From positions 1 to 64,000 of the forward strand of contig NZ_RQVV01000015.1 in assembly GCF_009295515.1 (NCBI RefSeq): DNA of 64,000 nt, read 5' to 3'. The translations under genes and the position numbers were made by a program. Source of the stretch: Erwinia endophytica. GTDB taxonomy: Bacteria > Pseudomonadota > Gammaproteobacteria > Enterobacterales > Enterobacteriaceae. The notes beneath the pieces are model-generated. The model was not told the DNA's origin, made no database searches, and saw nothing but the letters and a program-made list of their open reading frames with translations. Below, piece by piece: positions 36,484-46,832 of the stretch. Each line of letters begins with the position of its first letter. Position 1 is the stretch's first letter.

Positions 36484-36497
36484 CCGAGGAGAACGTC

Positions 36498-36788
36498 ATG
36501 CCTGCTATGCACTTTATCGTCCGCTGGCCGGACGGCAGTAAAGAGACCTGTTATTCACCGTCCACTGCTATCGAAAAACATCTCAAAGTCCAACACCCTT
36601 ACACCGTGGCAGAGTTTGTCAACGTGACACAACGGGCACTGGCAGAGGCCAGTGAGCGGGTGAAGGAAAAGTTTGGTTTCCATTGTTCAAGTGCCATGGA
36701 CCAGTCAGCGGCAATCAATCTGAAAGCGACGCAGTTTGCGTCTGAACAATCGGTCATCGTCGAAGCCATCGTCCCGGCGAGTAGTTAA
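36498..36788 (+). CDS. MSMEG_0570 family small protein (Nit1C cluster)
   Basis: Small soluble protein, 96 aa, of the MSMEG_0570 family found only in nitrilase clusters. It begins MPAMHFIVRWPDGSKETCYS and contains CSSAMDQSAAINLKA. Family members have been named nitrogen-starvation-response proteins, but no activity is known. The ribosome-binding site is CCGAGGAGAACGTC and spacing to both neighbours is short. Confidence 0.8.
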   Translation: MPAMHFIVRWPDGSKETCYSPSTAIEKHLKVQHPYTVAEFVNVTQRALAEASERVKEKFGFHCSSAMDQSAAINLKATQFASEQSVIVEAIVPASS

Positions 36789-36806
36789 TTCTCAAGGAAA
36801 TCAGTT

Positions 36807-38060
36807 ATGCAAACACAACATTTTCCCGTCATTGTCGTCGGAGGCGGACAGGCTGGTTTGGCGATGAGCTGGTGTCTGACACAGCGGGGGGTTAAGCACA
36901 TTATTCTGGAGCGCAGTCACCTTGGCTGGGCATGGCAGGCGCAACGTTGGGACAGTTTTTGTCTGGTCACCCCAAACTGGCAGTGTCGTCTGCCGGGGTT
37001 TCCCTATGATGGCGACGATCCCGATGGTTTTATGGTGAAAGCGCAAATTATCGATTATCTGCGTCGTTACGCTGCCAGTTTCAATGCGCCTCTGACCGAA
37101 GGCGTCAATGTCGAGCGCATCACTAAGCAGGGAAACCGTTTTTACCTGGCGACATCTGTCGGGCCTTACAGCGCGGATCGGGTAGTGATAGCGGTGGGTA
37201 ACTACCATCAACCACGCTTTCCTGCACTGGCCGCGCGATTGCCGGAAGCGATCGTACAGGTGCACTCGTCTGCGTATCGTAATGCCGCGCAGTTGCCGCC
37301 GGGCGAGGTACTGGTGGTGGGATCCGCTCAGTCCGGCGCACAAATAGCGGAAGATCTTCATCTTAGCGGACGGCAGGTCCATCTGTGTGTTGGCAGTGCG
37401 CCACGGGTGGCACGCTTTTATCGTGGCCGGGATGTGGTCGCCTGGCTGGAAGATATGGGCCATTACCGCCTGACGGTAGATGACCACCCCCTGGGCGAGG
37501 ATGCGCGGCGTAAAACTAACCATTATGTCACCGGGCGAGACGGTGGGCGCGATATTGACCTGCGCGCATTTGCGTTACAGGGGATGAAACTGTATGGCCG
37601 CTTACTGGATTATGAGGGCGGTCAGCTTAGCGTAGCGGATGATTTAGCGCGCAATCTTGATGCGGCTGATGCCACCTCGCAAAAGATTAAAGACAGCATC
37701 GATCAATGGATTAGCGAACAGGGGATCAGCGCGCCGGTTGAACCGCGTTATCAACCGGTGTGGCAACCAACGGAAACGAGTCATCATATTGATCTCAGCC
37801 GGTTGTCAGCGATTGTCTGGGCGGTGGGTTTTCACACTGATTTCAGTTGGATTGATCTGCCGGCGTTCAATCAACAAGGATATCCACGACATCAACGCGG
37901 TATCTCTACCGTGCCGGGGCTTTATTTTCTCGGGCTGCCCTGGCTGTGGACATGGGGTTCAGGTCGTTTTGAAGGCGTCGGTGACGATGCGCAATACCTT
38001 GCGGCACAGATGCTGGCGGAATCGGAGAATCGCGATGTTCGCATCCCGCATGCCGGATGA
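36807..38060 (+). CDS. MSMEG_0569 family flavin-dependent oxidoreductase (Nit1C cluster)
   Basis: FAD/NADPH-dependent monooxygenase-like protein, 417 aa. The FAD motif is VVGGGQAGLAMS (residues 10-21), the second Rossmann motif is VVGSAQSGAQIAED (around residues 170-183), and VWAVGFHTDFSW with GLYFLGLPWLWTWGSGRFEGV follow. It belongs to the MSMEG_0569 family, the flavoprotein of Nit1C clusters, and could oxidise cyanide-derived or nitrile substrates. Its end overlaps the next gene by 26 bp. Confidence 0.85.
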   Translation: MQTQHFPVIVVGGGQAGLAMSWCLTQRGVKHIILERSHLGWAWQAQRWDSFCLVTPNWQCRLPGFPYDGDDPDGFMVKAQIIDYLRRYAASFNAPLTEGVNVERITKQGNRFYLATSVGPYSADRVVIAVGNYHQPRFPALAARLPEAIVQVHSSAYRNAAQLPPGEVLVVGSAQSGAQIAEDLHLSGRQVHLCVGSAPRVARFYRGRDVVAWLEDMGHYRLTVDDHPLGEDARRKTNHYVTGRDGGRDIDLRAFALQGMKLYGRLLDYEGGQLSVADDLARNLDAADATSQKIKDSIDQWISEQGISAPVEPRYQPVWQPTETSHHIDLSRLSAIVWAVGFHTDFSWIDLPAFNQQGYPRHQRGISTVPGLYFLGLPWLWTWGSGRFEGVGDDAQYLAAQMLAESENRDVRIPHAG

Positions 38061-39669
38061 ATACTGGTGTACGCAGGCTAATCGCCTCGACTGGTTTTCC
38101 CCCTGGCAAAAACTTCAGGTTGTAGATAACGGCGGTCCACGCCAGCGCTGGTTTGTCGGTGGGATAACCAACCTGTGCCATAACGCTCTTGACCGCCATA
38201 TCGCCCAGTTCGGTGATAAAACCGCCATCATTCATATTGCTGCTGATGGCGCTGAGAGCCGGGTCAGTTACCGGGAATTAATGGCTCGGGTACTGATGGT
38301 GACGCAGGCGCTATTGCAGCGAGGAGTGAAACGCGGGGATCGGGTAATGATCTGCCTGCCGGTCGGCGCGCAGGCTGTCGCCGCAATGCTGGCATGCGCC
38401 CGTCTTGGCGCGATTCATGTGGTGGTTACTGCAATGAGCACGGCGACGGGGCTGAGGCAGCGCATCGCGGCATGCGACCCGCAGGTGCTGTTGTGCCATG
38501 CCGCAACGGTACGTCTGTGCCAGGAGTCTGCCACCGCATCGCTGCTGTTGATGCTTACGGAAACGTTAGCAGATAGTGAGTGGCGGCCTTGCGAACCGAT
38601 GCCTGCCGATGCGCCATCACATATCCTGTTCACTTCCGGTACCACTGGCACCCCGAAAGGGATAGTCCGTGACACTGGTGGTTATGCCGTGGCCCTGCTG
38701 GCGTCCCTCGACAGCTTATTTCAGTTTGGCCAGGACGACGTGTTTTTTACCACCGCAGATATTGGCTGGGTCACCGGGCACAGCTATGGCGTTTATGCGC
38801 CTTTGCTGGCTGGGGCGACGACGGTCTTCATGACGCCCAGCGCGTATAATGCGCCGGGGCAACGCTGGTGGACATTACTCAATAAACTGGGCGTAACCCA
38901 CCTGTTGACCATTCCAGGAGCCATGCGTCTGGCGCGCCAGCAGGGCGCCCCACAGGTGGCATTACCACAATTGCGTGGGCTTTTCCTCGCTGGCGAGCCG
39001 CTGGATGTGCCGACATCTGCCGGGTTGCTGCAACAGGGTTTACCGGTAAAAAATCATTACTGGCAGACTGAAAGCGGCTGGCCGTTACTGGCGGGAGAAG
39101 GAACCCATTTATTACCGGTCAGACCGCGTCAGCTTGAAGTGCGAGATGAGAACACGGGGTTAAGGTGCGAACCTGGTGAAGCCGGTATGCTAGTGGTGCG
39201 TGACACGCTGGGGCCTGGCGGCATGCTGACGCTGTGGCGTGAAGATATCGATCACGATCAACGCTACTGGCGCTATGAAGCCGGAAGCTGGCTATATGTT
39301 ACCCACGATCGGGCCGTGCAATTTGATGATGGTTCGATGCAGTTGCTTGGGCGTATGGATGATGTCATCAATGTGGGCGGCAAACGCTTATCCACGGTAG
39401 AGATTGAACAGGCAGTACAGGATTTGGATGAGGTTATTGAGGTGGTGGCGGTGCGTTTGCCGCACGCGGTGCTGGGCGAAATACCCGGACTGTATGTCGT
39501 CATCGAGATAAAAGGGATAAACAATCTTAAAAAAATCAAAAAAAGACTGATCAGCCGTGTGCAGGAGCGATGTGGCCGCTATGCGCTGGTCAGGCGAGTC
39601 TGGTTTGTCAGCGCCATTCCGAAAACATTTTCCGGCAAAGCGCTGCGGCGAGAGATGGCAGGTCAGTAA
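38035..39669 (+). CDS. AMP-forming acyl-CoA synthetase/ligase joined to the Nit1C cluster
   Basis: ANL-superfamily adenylating enzyme, 544 aa, similar to acetyl/propionyl-CoA synthetases. Visible motifs are HILFTSGTTGTPKG (P-loop), YWQTESGW (A5), and the C-terminal PKTFSGKALRRE with the catalytic Lys. The frame is open far upstream, but the ATG at 38035 has GGAG 7 bp before it and makes a 26-bp overlap with the flavoprotein gene, so it is translationally linked to the cluster. An acyl-CoA ligase is not one of the seven core members I know for Nit1C, so it may activate the carboxylate that the nitrilase releases. Confidence 0.85.
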   Translation: MFASRMPDEYWCTQANRLDWFSPWQKLQVVDNGGPRQRWFVGGITNLCHNALDRHIAQFGDKTAIIHIAADGAESRVSYRELMARVLMVTQALLQRGVKRGDRVMICLPVGAQAVAAMLACARLGAIHVVVTAMSTATGLRQRIAACDPQVLLCHAATVRLCQESATASLLLMLTETLADSEWRPCEPMPADAPSHILFTSGTTGTPKGIVRDTGGYAVALLASLDSLFQFGQDDVFFTTADIGWVTGHSYGVYAPLLAGATTVFMTPSAYNAPGQRWWTLLNKLGVTHLLTIPGAMRLARQQGAPQVALPQLRGLFLAGEPLDVPTSAGLLQQGLPVKNHYWQTESGWPLLAGEGTHLLPVRPRQLEVRDENTGLRCEPGEAGMLVVRDTLGPGGMLTLWREDIDHDQRYWRYEAGSWLYVTHDRAVQFDDGSMQLLGRMDDVINVGGKRLSTVEIEQAVQDLDEVIEVVAVRLPHAVLGEIPGLYVVIEIKGINNLKKIKKRLISRVQERCGRYALVRRVWFVSAIPKTFSGKALRREMAGQ

Positions 39670-39872
39670 GCACTTACAAGTGATTACCCGATCCGGTGTA
39701 AGGTATGCGCGGTCACCGATGTTGTCATGTGCTGCCCGTTCATCCGTTGGCCGGTGATAAACGGGTATTATCTGGCTGGGACACTGCATTCTGGCACCGG
39801 AAAAATCCACTACGTCAGCGGCTGGGGGATTTGCGTGCTAAAACGCAGATAAAAAATCGCTGGGAACGGGCC

Positions 39873-40772
39873 TTATGCTTTCACCCTCTCCATCAGCACT
39901 TTTTTCACGCCGGTCACGGACGGATCGCGTTGGCTGTCGATGCGCATGGCGAGCTCAATAGAGAAGGTCGGCAAAGGAAGAGGGCATGGTACAACATGCA
40001 ATCCGGTTTGTTCTGCCAGCGCGTTGGCAGCATGGGTAGGGAGGGTGGCAAGAGCATGAGTCTCTTTAATCAGCCATGGCAGGATGGCGAAATGTGTGGT
40101 GGAAGCGATCACTTTGCGGTTCAGAGAACGAGCGGAGAGCTTCTCATCTACGATGCCGACAAAACCGCCGGAAGAGACAAGGATATGCTCACGTGTCAGG
40201 AACGCATGCAGATCAAGCGAACCAGTAACAGGCTCTGCCAGCAGACACGAATAGTCTCCTGAAGCCAATAACTCCCGGCTGAGCAGGGCTGACTTCACCC
40301 CGCCAGATGTGATAGCCAGATCCGCCTGGCGCAGGATCAACATATCCTCCACTAACTGAGCATTTGTCTGCCGGAACTGAATGCGCAGACCGGGCATTTC
40401 ACGGCGAACCGCATTGATAATCGCGCTGCCCCAGGCGATCTCAAAATCGTCTGACATCGCCAGAATGACCGTTTGACCTTCCCAGTGCCCGATCTCACCT
40501 GAAAAGGTAGCAAGCGTTTGTCGACACTGATTCAGAATAGCGGTGATGGTGGTTTTCAATTCGCTGGCTTTTGCCGTAGGACGTAACCCCCGTCCTGTAC
40601 GTTCAAATAATCTGTCATCATACACCCGACGTAGTCTGCCCAGTGCCGCACTGACCGCCGATTGTGTCAGGCCTAAGCGCACGGCCGCTCTGCCTGCCCC
40701 GCCTTCTTCGTACAGCGCTTCAAACACTTTGAGCAGGTTTAAATCCATATTATTGATATCAATATTGTTCAT
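39873..40772 (-). CDS. LysR-family transcriptional regulator
   Basis: LysR-type regulator, about 300 aa. The N-terminal helix-turn-helix reads NLLKVFEALYEEGGAGRAAVRLGLTQSAVSAALGRLRRVYDD, followed by a substrate-binding domain with AMSDDFEIAWGSAI. The frame continues upstream to 40913, but that part runs into the divergent gene. I favour the ATG at 40772, or 40748 (MDLNLLKVF), which is the usual LysR beginning; no clear ribosome-binding site decides it. It is divergent from the second nitrilase, about 80-100 bp apart, so it probably controls it in response to its nitrile or acid product. Confidence 0.8.
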   Translation of the reverse strand: MNNIDINNMDLNLLKVFEALYEEGGAGRAAVRLGLTQSAVSAALGRLRRVYDDRLFERTGRGLRPTAKASELKTTITAILNQCRQTLATFSGEIGHWEGQTVILAMSDDFEIAWGSAIINAVRREMPGLRIQFRQTNAQLVEDMLILRQADLAITSGGVKSALLSRELLASGDYSCLLAEPVTGSLDLHAFLTREHILVSSGGFVGIVDEKLSARSLNRKVIASTTHFAILPWLIKETHALATLPTHAANALAEQTGLHVVPCPLPLPTFSIELAMRIDSQRDPSVTGVKKVLMERVKA

Positions 40773-40849
40773 ATCATATAGCGCGTTAACTGGATTGATT
40801 GATAACAAATAGTATCTCAGGATGAGGAAAACACCACAGAGGAAAGAAC

Positions 40850-41773
40850 ATGTCCAGGTCACTTGTCGCTGCATTACAACTCGGTTCATCTCCTGCCGGC
40901 ACCGCCGAAACACTGGCGCAAATATTGTGTTATGAAGAAGAGATCCGTAGTCAGAAGATCCAACTGGTGGTGATGCCCGAAGCGTTATTAGGTGGCTATC
41001 CGAAGGGCCGCGATTTTGGTACCTATCTTGGGTTTCGTTTGCCGGAAGGTCGTGAACAATTTGCAGAGTACTTCGCTAATGCGATTGATGTTCCCGGCCC
41101 TGAAACCGATGCGTTAGCGGCATTTTCCTCGCGTACTGGCGCAGATATCGTGATTGGGGTTATCGAGCGGAGTGGCAGTTCGTTATTCTGTAGCTCTCTG
41201 TTTTTCTCCGCTGAAAATGGACTGGTGGCTAAGCACCGCAAGTTGATGCCAACCGGCACCGAGAGACTGATTTGGGGGCAGGGCGATGGTTCCACATTGC
41301 CGGTGGTTGACATGACCGCCGGGAAAGTGGGCAGCGCTATTTGCTGGGAGAATCATATGCCGCTGCTGCGCGCCGCTATGTATGCGAAAGGTGTACAAAT
41401 TTGGTGTGCGCCAACGGTAGACGAACGAGATGTCTGGCAGGCCTCCATGCGGCACATCGCGCATGAAGGACGGTGTTTTGTTATTGCCGCCTGTCAGGTA
41501 CAGCCTTCACCGTCAGCACTTGGTATTGACGTCGCTGGCTGGGATACGGAACGGCCGCTGATCAAAGGGAATAGCGTGATTGTCGGGCCTCTGGGTGAAG
41601 TACTGGCAGGGCCTTTGCTGAATACAGCGGGATTATTGACGGCCGAAATCGATACTGACGAGCTGATTCGCGCCCGCTATGATTTTGATGTGGCGGGACA
41701 TTATTCGCGGCCTGATGTTTTTTCCCTGAAAGTGGATGAACGGCCTAAGCTCAACGTGGAATTTGTGAAATAA
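40850..41773 (+). CDS. Nitrilase (aliphatic/arylacetonitrilase type)
   Basis: Nitrilase-superfamily hydrolase, 307 aa, converting nitriles to acids plus ammonia. The triad is E44 ([14 protein letters not shown]), K131 ([14 protein letters not shown]) and C165 ([12 protein letters not shown]), and [18 protein letters not shown] follows. It is closer to plant/bacterial nitrilases than to the Nit6803 type at 32890, so the window has two independent nitrilases. The ribosome-binding site GAGGAAAGAAC is clear. The divergent LysR gene is the likely regulator. Together with the cluster it suggests use of plant-derived nitriles or cyanide. Confidence 0.88.
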   Translation: MSRSLVAALQLGSSPAGTAETLAQILCYEEEIRSQKIQLVVMPEALLGGYPKGRDFGTYLGFRLPEGREQFAEYFANAIDVPGPETDALAAFSSRTGADIVIGVIERSGSSLFCSSLFFSAENGLVAKHRKLMPTGTERLIWGQGDGSTLPVVDMTAGKVGSAICWENHMPLLRAAMYAKGVQIWCAPTVDERDVWQASMRHIAHEGRCFVIAACQVQPSPSALGIDVAGWDTERPLIKGNSVIVGPLGEVLAGPLLNTAGLLTAEIDTDELIRARYDFDVAGHYSRPDVFSLKVDERPKLNVEFVK

Positions 41774-41910
41774 CAGACAGGAAACGGTGAAGGGCGGTTA
41801 CCGGTCAGCGAAGCGTTAAGGGCGAGACATTCCTGCTGCCTTTAATGCGATAAAACCGGAAACTCCGCCCGGTCAGAAAAGGGATCTGAGCCTGCTCAAA
41901 ACATAGCCTT

Positions 41911-41960
41911 CTGTCACATAACTGTCATATTAATGACATTTTACCGTCATTAAACTGTCC
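41911..41960 (+). promoter_or_regulatory. Pho boxes upstream of pstS
   Basis: CTGTCACATAACTGTCATA (41911-41929) matches the PhoB consensus, two 7-bp repeats separated by 4 bp. A second imperfect set (ACCGTCATTAAACTGTCC, 41943-41960) follows in phase. This is the same tandem arrangement as the E. coli pstS promoter, so the operon is induced by phosphate starvation. Confidence 0.9.
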
Positions 41961-42024
41961 TATTTTGCCTCTGGCAGCACGCATTATTCCTGTTAAGACT
42001 GACCTTGAATCCCCTGGAGGGAAT

Positions 42025-43065
42025 ATGACACTGATGCAAAAAACTGTGGCTCAATGTGTAGCAGTTGCTTTTTCTCTGAGCGCTGTTTCTGCTATCGCGG
42101 CTACTAATCTGACCGGCGCGGGTGGCACTTTCCCTGCGCCTGTTTATAACAAGTGGGCAGCAGAATATAACAAAGTCACTGGGGCACAGGTTAATTATCA
42201 GGGTATCGGTTCTTCCGGTGGTGTTAAGCAGATCATCGCTAAAACCGTTGATTTTGGCGCGTCGGATGCACCGCTGAAAGATGAAGATTTACAGAAAAAC
42301 GGCCTGTTCCAGTTCCCAACGGTGATTGGTGGTGTGGTACTGGCGGTTAATATTCCGGGTATTAAAGCGGGTCAGTTGGTTTTGGATGGCAAAACCGTGG
42401 GTGATATTTATCTGGGCAACATTAAAAAATGGAGCGATCCGGCAATTACCCGATTGAATCCGGGGGTGAAATTGCCTGATAGCAATATCAATGTGGTTCG
42501 CCGCGCTGACGGTTCGGGGACTTCCTATGTTTTCACCAGTTACCTGTCTAAAGTGAACAGTGACTGGAAGAGTAAAATAGGGGTAGGCAATACAGTTAAC
42601 TGGCCGACCGGTCTGGGTGGGAAAGGCAACGACGGCGTAGCCGCCTTCGTGCAGCGCCTGCCAGGTTCAATTGGTTATGTAGAATACGCTTACGCTAAGC
42701 AAAACGGACTGGCTTACACGAAGCTGATTGATGCTGATGGTCAGGCTGTTGAACCCAACGAAAAGAGCTTCAGCAATGCGGCGAAAAGCGCAAACTGGAG
42801 TGAGTCTTTCGCTCAGGATTTGACTTACCAGAAAGGGACTGATGCATGGCCTGTCTCTTCCACTACCTTCATCCTGGTGCAGAAAGAACAAGCGAATGCT
42901 GAGAAAGGCGCCGCCGTTCTGAAATTTTTTGACTGGGCTTACCACAATGGTGGCAACATAACTAACAGCCTGGATTATGCCTCTTTGCCTGATTCCGTGG
43001 TGGAGCAGATCCGCGCCGCCTGGAAAACTCATGTGAAAGATAGCTCAGGTAACGCGTTGTATTAG
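42025..43065 (+). CDS. pstS: Phosphate-binding periplasmic protein PstS
   Basis: Periplasmic receptor of the high-affinity phosphate importer, 346 aa from the ATG at 42025 (CTGGAGGGAAT before it), same length as E. coli. The signal peptide ends SAIAA, and the mature protein begins [19 protein letters not shown]. Phosphate contacts are in [23 protein letters not shown] and [13 protein letters not shown]. It heads pstSCAB-phoU behind Pho boxes. Confidence 0.97.
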   Translation: MTLMQKTVAQCVAVAFSLSAVSAIAATNLTGAGGTFPAPVYNKWAAEYNKVTGAQVNYQGIGSSGGVKQIIAKTVDFGASDAPLKDEDLQKNGLFQFPTVIGGVVLAVNIPGIKAGQLVLDGKTVGDIYLGNIKKWSDPAITRLNPGVKLPDSNINVVRRADGSGTSYVFTSYLSKVNSDWKSKIGVGNTVNWPTGLGGKGNDGVAAFVQRLPGSIGYVEYAYAKQNGLAYTKLIDADGQAVEPNEKSFSNAAKSANWSESFAQDLTYQKGTDAWPVSSTTFILVQKEQANAEKGAAVLKFFDWAYHNGGNITNSLDYASLPDSVVEQIRAAWKTHVKDSSGNALY

Positions 43066-43071
43066 TTGGTC

Positions 43072-43098
43072 GTAAGGGGCAGATTCTTGGGCCCTTAC
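43072..43098 (+). terminator. Hairpin between pstS and pstC
   Basis: GTAAGGGGC pairs with GCCCTTAC with one bulge and is followed by TTTTG. It lies just after pstS and probably attenuates read-through, giving more binding protein than permease. Confidence 0.6.
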
Positions 43099-43147
43099 TT
43101 TTGGGCGGCAGTGATGTCGCCCTGACACTTTCAATATCGAGAATTTT

Positions 43148-44110
43148 ATGGCTGCAAGTAAGCCGATATTTAAAGCTCCCGGCAAGCAAGGTGACATCAT
43201 TTTTGGTGCGCTGGTGAGACTGGCGGCACTGATTGTGCTGTTGCTGCTTGGTGGCATTATTGTTTCGCTCATATTCTCTTCCTGGCCGAGCATGCAGAAG
43301 TTTGGCTTCTCTTTTTTGTGGAGCAAAACCTGGGATGCGCCCAATGCGCAATTTGGGGCGTTGGTGCCGATTTATGGCACGGTCGTTACTTCCATCATCG
43401 CGCTGATTATCGCGGTACCGGTTAGTTTCGGTATCGCTTTGTTTCTGACGGAACTGGCGCCAAACTGGTTGCGTCGTCCCCTCGGCGTGGCGATTGAGCT
43501 GCTGGCGGCGATCCCCAGTATTGTGTATGGCATGTGGGGGCTGTTTATCTTCGCGCCATTGTTTGCCACGTATTTCCAGACCCCGCTGGGCGACCTGATG
43601 TCGAATATTCCTGTGGTTGGCGCGTTATTCTCCGGGCCAGCCTTTGGTATCGGGATTTTAGCCGCCGGGATTATTCTGGCGATTATGATCATTCCTTATA
43701 TTGCCTCGGTGATGCGTGACGTTTTTGAACAAACGCCGGTGATGATGAAAGAATCGGCTTACGGTATCGGTTGTACCACCTGGGAAGTGACCCGGCATAT
43801 TGTACTGCCGTTTACTAAAAATGGAGTGATTGGCGGCGTGATGCTCGGTCTGGGGCGTGCGCTGGGCGAAACCATGGCGGTGACCTTTATCATCGGTAAT
43901 ACCTACCAGCTCGACAGTGTGTCGCTGTTTATGCCGGGCAACAGTATTACTTCAGCGCTGGCTAACGAATTCGCCGAAGCGGAATCTGGCGTCCATACCG
44001 CGGCGTTGATGGAACTGGGTCTGATCCTGTTTGTGATCACCTTTATTGTGCTGGCGTGCTCTAAGCTAATGATACGTAGACTGGCGAAAAGTGAGGGTGC
44101 GAGCTCATGA
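43148..44110 (+). CDS. pstC: Phosphate ABC transporter permease PstC
   Basis: Inner-membrane permease, 320 aa with six predicted helices. It begins [16 protein letters not shown], and the EAA loop is [31 protein letters not shown]. It pairs with PstA. The stop overlaps the pstA start (ATGA), so translation is coupled. Confidence 0.96.
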   Translation: MAASKPIFKAPGKQGDIIFGALVRLAALIVLLLLGGIIVSLIFSSWPSMQKFGFSFLWSKTWDAPNAQFGALVPIYGTVVTSIIALIIAVPVSFGIALFLTELAPNWLRRPLGVAIELLAAIPSIVYGMWGLFIFAPLFATYFQTPLGDLMSNIPVVGALFSGPAFGIGILAAGIILAIMIIPYIASVMRDVFEQTPVMMKESAYGIGCTTWEVTRHIVLPFTKNGVIGGVMLGLGRALGETMAVTFIIGNTYQLDSVSLFMPGNSITSALANEFAEAESGVHTAALMELGLILFVITFIVLACSKLMIRRLAKSEGASS

Positions 44111-44994
44111 CGACCATGGAAATGCAGGCTCGTGCCGAACGACAAGCTTCACGCCGAAAAATGCAGGCCTGGCGACGATTTAAAAACCGCATTGCCCTGA
44201 CCCTCTCGTTGTTGACTATGGCCTTTGGCCTGTTCTGGCTGGTGTGGATCCTCTGGGCTACCGTTTCCCGAGGCGTTAACGGGATGAGCCTGTCGTTGTT
44301 CACCGAAAACACGCCACCGCCCAATACGGCAGGCGGTGGTCTGGCGAATGCTATTGCCGGTAGTGGATTGTTGATTTTCTGGTCAACGGTAGTGGGTACG
44401 CCGCTGGGTATTATGGCCGGAATTTATCTGGCGGAGTATGGCCGTAAATCCTGGCTGGCGGAGGTGATTCGTTTTATCAACGATATTCTGCTGTCTGCAC
44501 CATCCATTGTGGTTGGCCTGTTTGTTTACACCCTGGTCGTGGCACAGATGCAACATTTCTCTGGTCTGGCTGGGGCGGTTGCACTGGCGTTGTTGCAAAT
44601 CCCGATTGTTATCCGTACCACCGAGAATATGCTCAAACTGGTGCCGGATAGCCTGCGTGAAGCGGCATATGCCCTGGGAACGCCGAAATGGAAGATGATT
44701 TCAGCCATTACTTTGAAAGCTTCGGTATCTGGCATTCTGACCGGGATACTGTTGGCTGTGGCACGTATCGCCGGGGAAACGGCGCCATTGCTGTTTACCT
44801 CGTTGTCGAACCAGTTCTGGAGCACCGACATGATGCAGCCGCTGGCGAATTTGCCGGTGACCATCTTCAAATTCGCCATGAGTCCATTTGCCGAATGGCA
44901 AAGCCTGGCCTGGGCGGGTGTACTACTGATTACCCTTTGTGTGTTGCTGCTGAATATTCTGGCGCGGGTGGTTTTTGCCAGCAGCAAACATTAA
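44107..44994 (+). CDS. pstA: Phosphate ABC transporter permease PstA
   Basis: Second permease of the Pst complex, 295 aa (E. coli 296). The N-terminal tail is basic ([20 protein letters not shown]), followed by six helices and the EAA loop [24 protein letters not shown]. It starts inside the pstC stop codon. Confidence 0.96.
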   Translation: MTTMEMQARAERQASRRKMQAWRRFKNRIALTLSLLTMAFGLFWLVWILWATVSRGVNGMSLSLFTENTPPPNTAGGGLANAIAGSGLLIFWSTVVGTPLGIMAGIYLAEYGRKSWLAEVIRFINDILLSAPSIVVGLFVYTLVVAQMQHFSGLAGAVALALLQIPIVIRTTENMLKLVPDSLREAAYALGTPKWKMISAITLKASVSGILTGILLAVARIAGETAPLLFTSLSNQFWSTDMMQPLANLPVTIFKFAMSPFAEWQSLAWAGVLLITLCVLLLNILARVVFASSKH

Positions 44995-45025
44995 TTGCCA
45001 GGCGCGGCTGCGGCGGCGCACATAA

Positions 45026-45808
<783 letters not shown>

Positions 45809-45825
45809 TTTGACTGGAGAATACG

Positions 45826-46563
45826 ATGGATAACCTGAATCTGAACAAACATATCTCCGGACAGTTCAACGCCGAGCTGGAGCATATTCGTACCCAGGTG
45901 TTGATCATGGGCGGGCTGGTGGAGCAGCAATTAACCGATGCGATCATTGCGATGCATAATCAGGACGGTGATCTGGCGCAGCGGGTTATTGATGGTGACC
46001 AGAAGGTCAACATGATGGAAGTATCGATTGATGAAGCTTGTGTGCGCATCATCGCTAAACGGCAGCCTACCGCCAGCGATTTGCGTCTGGTGATGGCAAT
46101 CATCAAAACCATCTCTGAACTGGAGCGGATTGGTGATGTGGCGGAGAAAATCAGCCGTACCGCGTTGGAAAAATTTGGTCAGCAGCATCAACAGTTACTG
46201 GTCAGTCTGGAGTCTCTGGGTTACCACACCACCCAGATGCTGCATGACGTGCTGGATGCCTTTGCACGTATGGACCTGAGCGCGGCGATTGCCATCTATC
46301 GTGAAGACAAGAAAGTCGACCAGGAATATGAAGGCATTGTACGTCAGTTGATGACTTATATGATGGAAGATCCGCGTACCATTCCTAGCGTACTGACGGC
46401 GTTGTTTTGTGCGCGCGCCATCGAACGAATCGGCGACCGCTGCCAGAATATCTGCGAAATCATCTTCTATTTCGTCAAAGGGCAGGATTTCCGTCATGTT
46501 GGCGGCGACCAACTCGACAAATTGTTGACTGGCGACAATCGCATCGACAACCCTCCCGCCTGA
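45826..46563 (+). CDS. phoU: Phosphate signalling protein PhoU
   Basis: All-helical regulator, 245 aa (E. coli 241), that links Pst transporter activity to PhoR-PhoB and prevents toxic phosphate uptake. Two three-helix repeats are visible, each with the metal-binding E-R-I-G-D motif: [11 protein letters not shown] and [11 protein letters not shown]. It ends the pst operon. Confidence 0.96.
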   Translation: MDNLNLNKHISGQFNAELEHIRTQVLIMGGLVEQQLTDAIIAMHNQDGDLAQRVIDGDQKVNMMEVSIDEACVRIIAKRQPTASDLRLVMAIIKTISELERIGDVAEKISRTALEKFGQQHQQLLVSLESLGYHTTQMLHDVLDAFARMDLSAAIAIYREDKKVDQEYEGIVRQLMTYMMEDPRTIPSVLTALFCARAIERIGDRCQNICEIIFYFVKGQDFRHVGGDQLDKLLTGDNRIDNPPA

Positions 46564-46598
46564 TTCTCTGCTGGCCGGGTTTCCCTGTCCAGTACCCG

Positions 46599-46776
46599 TA
46601 CGAGAATGTACTGTTTAATCCTGGCCGGGGCGTCGGCGGTTTTGGGCCGCTGGCAATGGGCCTGCTGGCGGCGAATTTTTCGTTCGATGCGGCCATTACC
46701 TCGCTGGCGTTGATTTACCTGCTGGATATTGTCGCCACATGGTTCCTGTTGCCGAAAACGCAGGGGAATGATGATT
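46599..46776 (+). pseudogene. C-terminal remnant of an MFS transporter
   Basis: One frame reads ENVLFNPGRGVGGFGPLAMG followed by a hydrophobic helix and LLPKTQGND, the conserved end of a sugar/metabolite:H+ major facilitator. Nothing of the first eleven helices is present between phoU and here, and the frame then runs on into yieH antisense. I read it as the decayed 3' end of a transporter gene removed by deletion. Confidence 0.7.
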
Positions 46777-46832
46777 CACTGGGTGTTATAGGGTCATTGC
46801 GGCTGATCTATCCCGCGCGCCGTCAGTCTGTT

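Noticed and set aside
39705-40262. 185-codon plus-strand frame overlapping the LysR gene
   Set aside because: It runs antisense through most of the LysR coding sequence, whose helix-turn-helix and domain match are clear.
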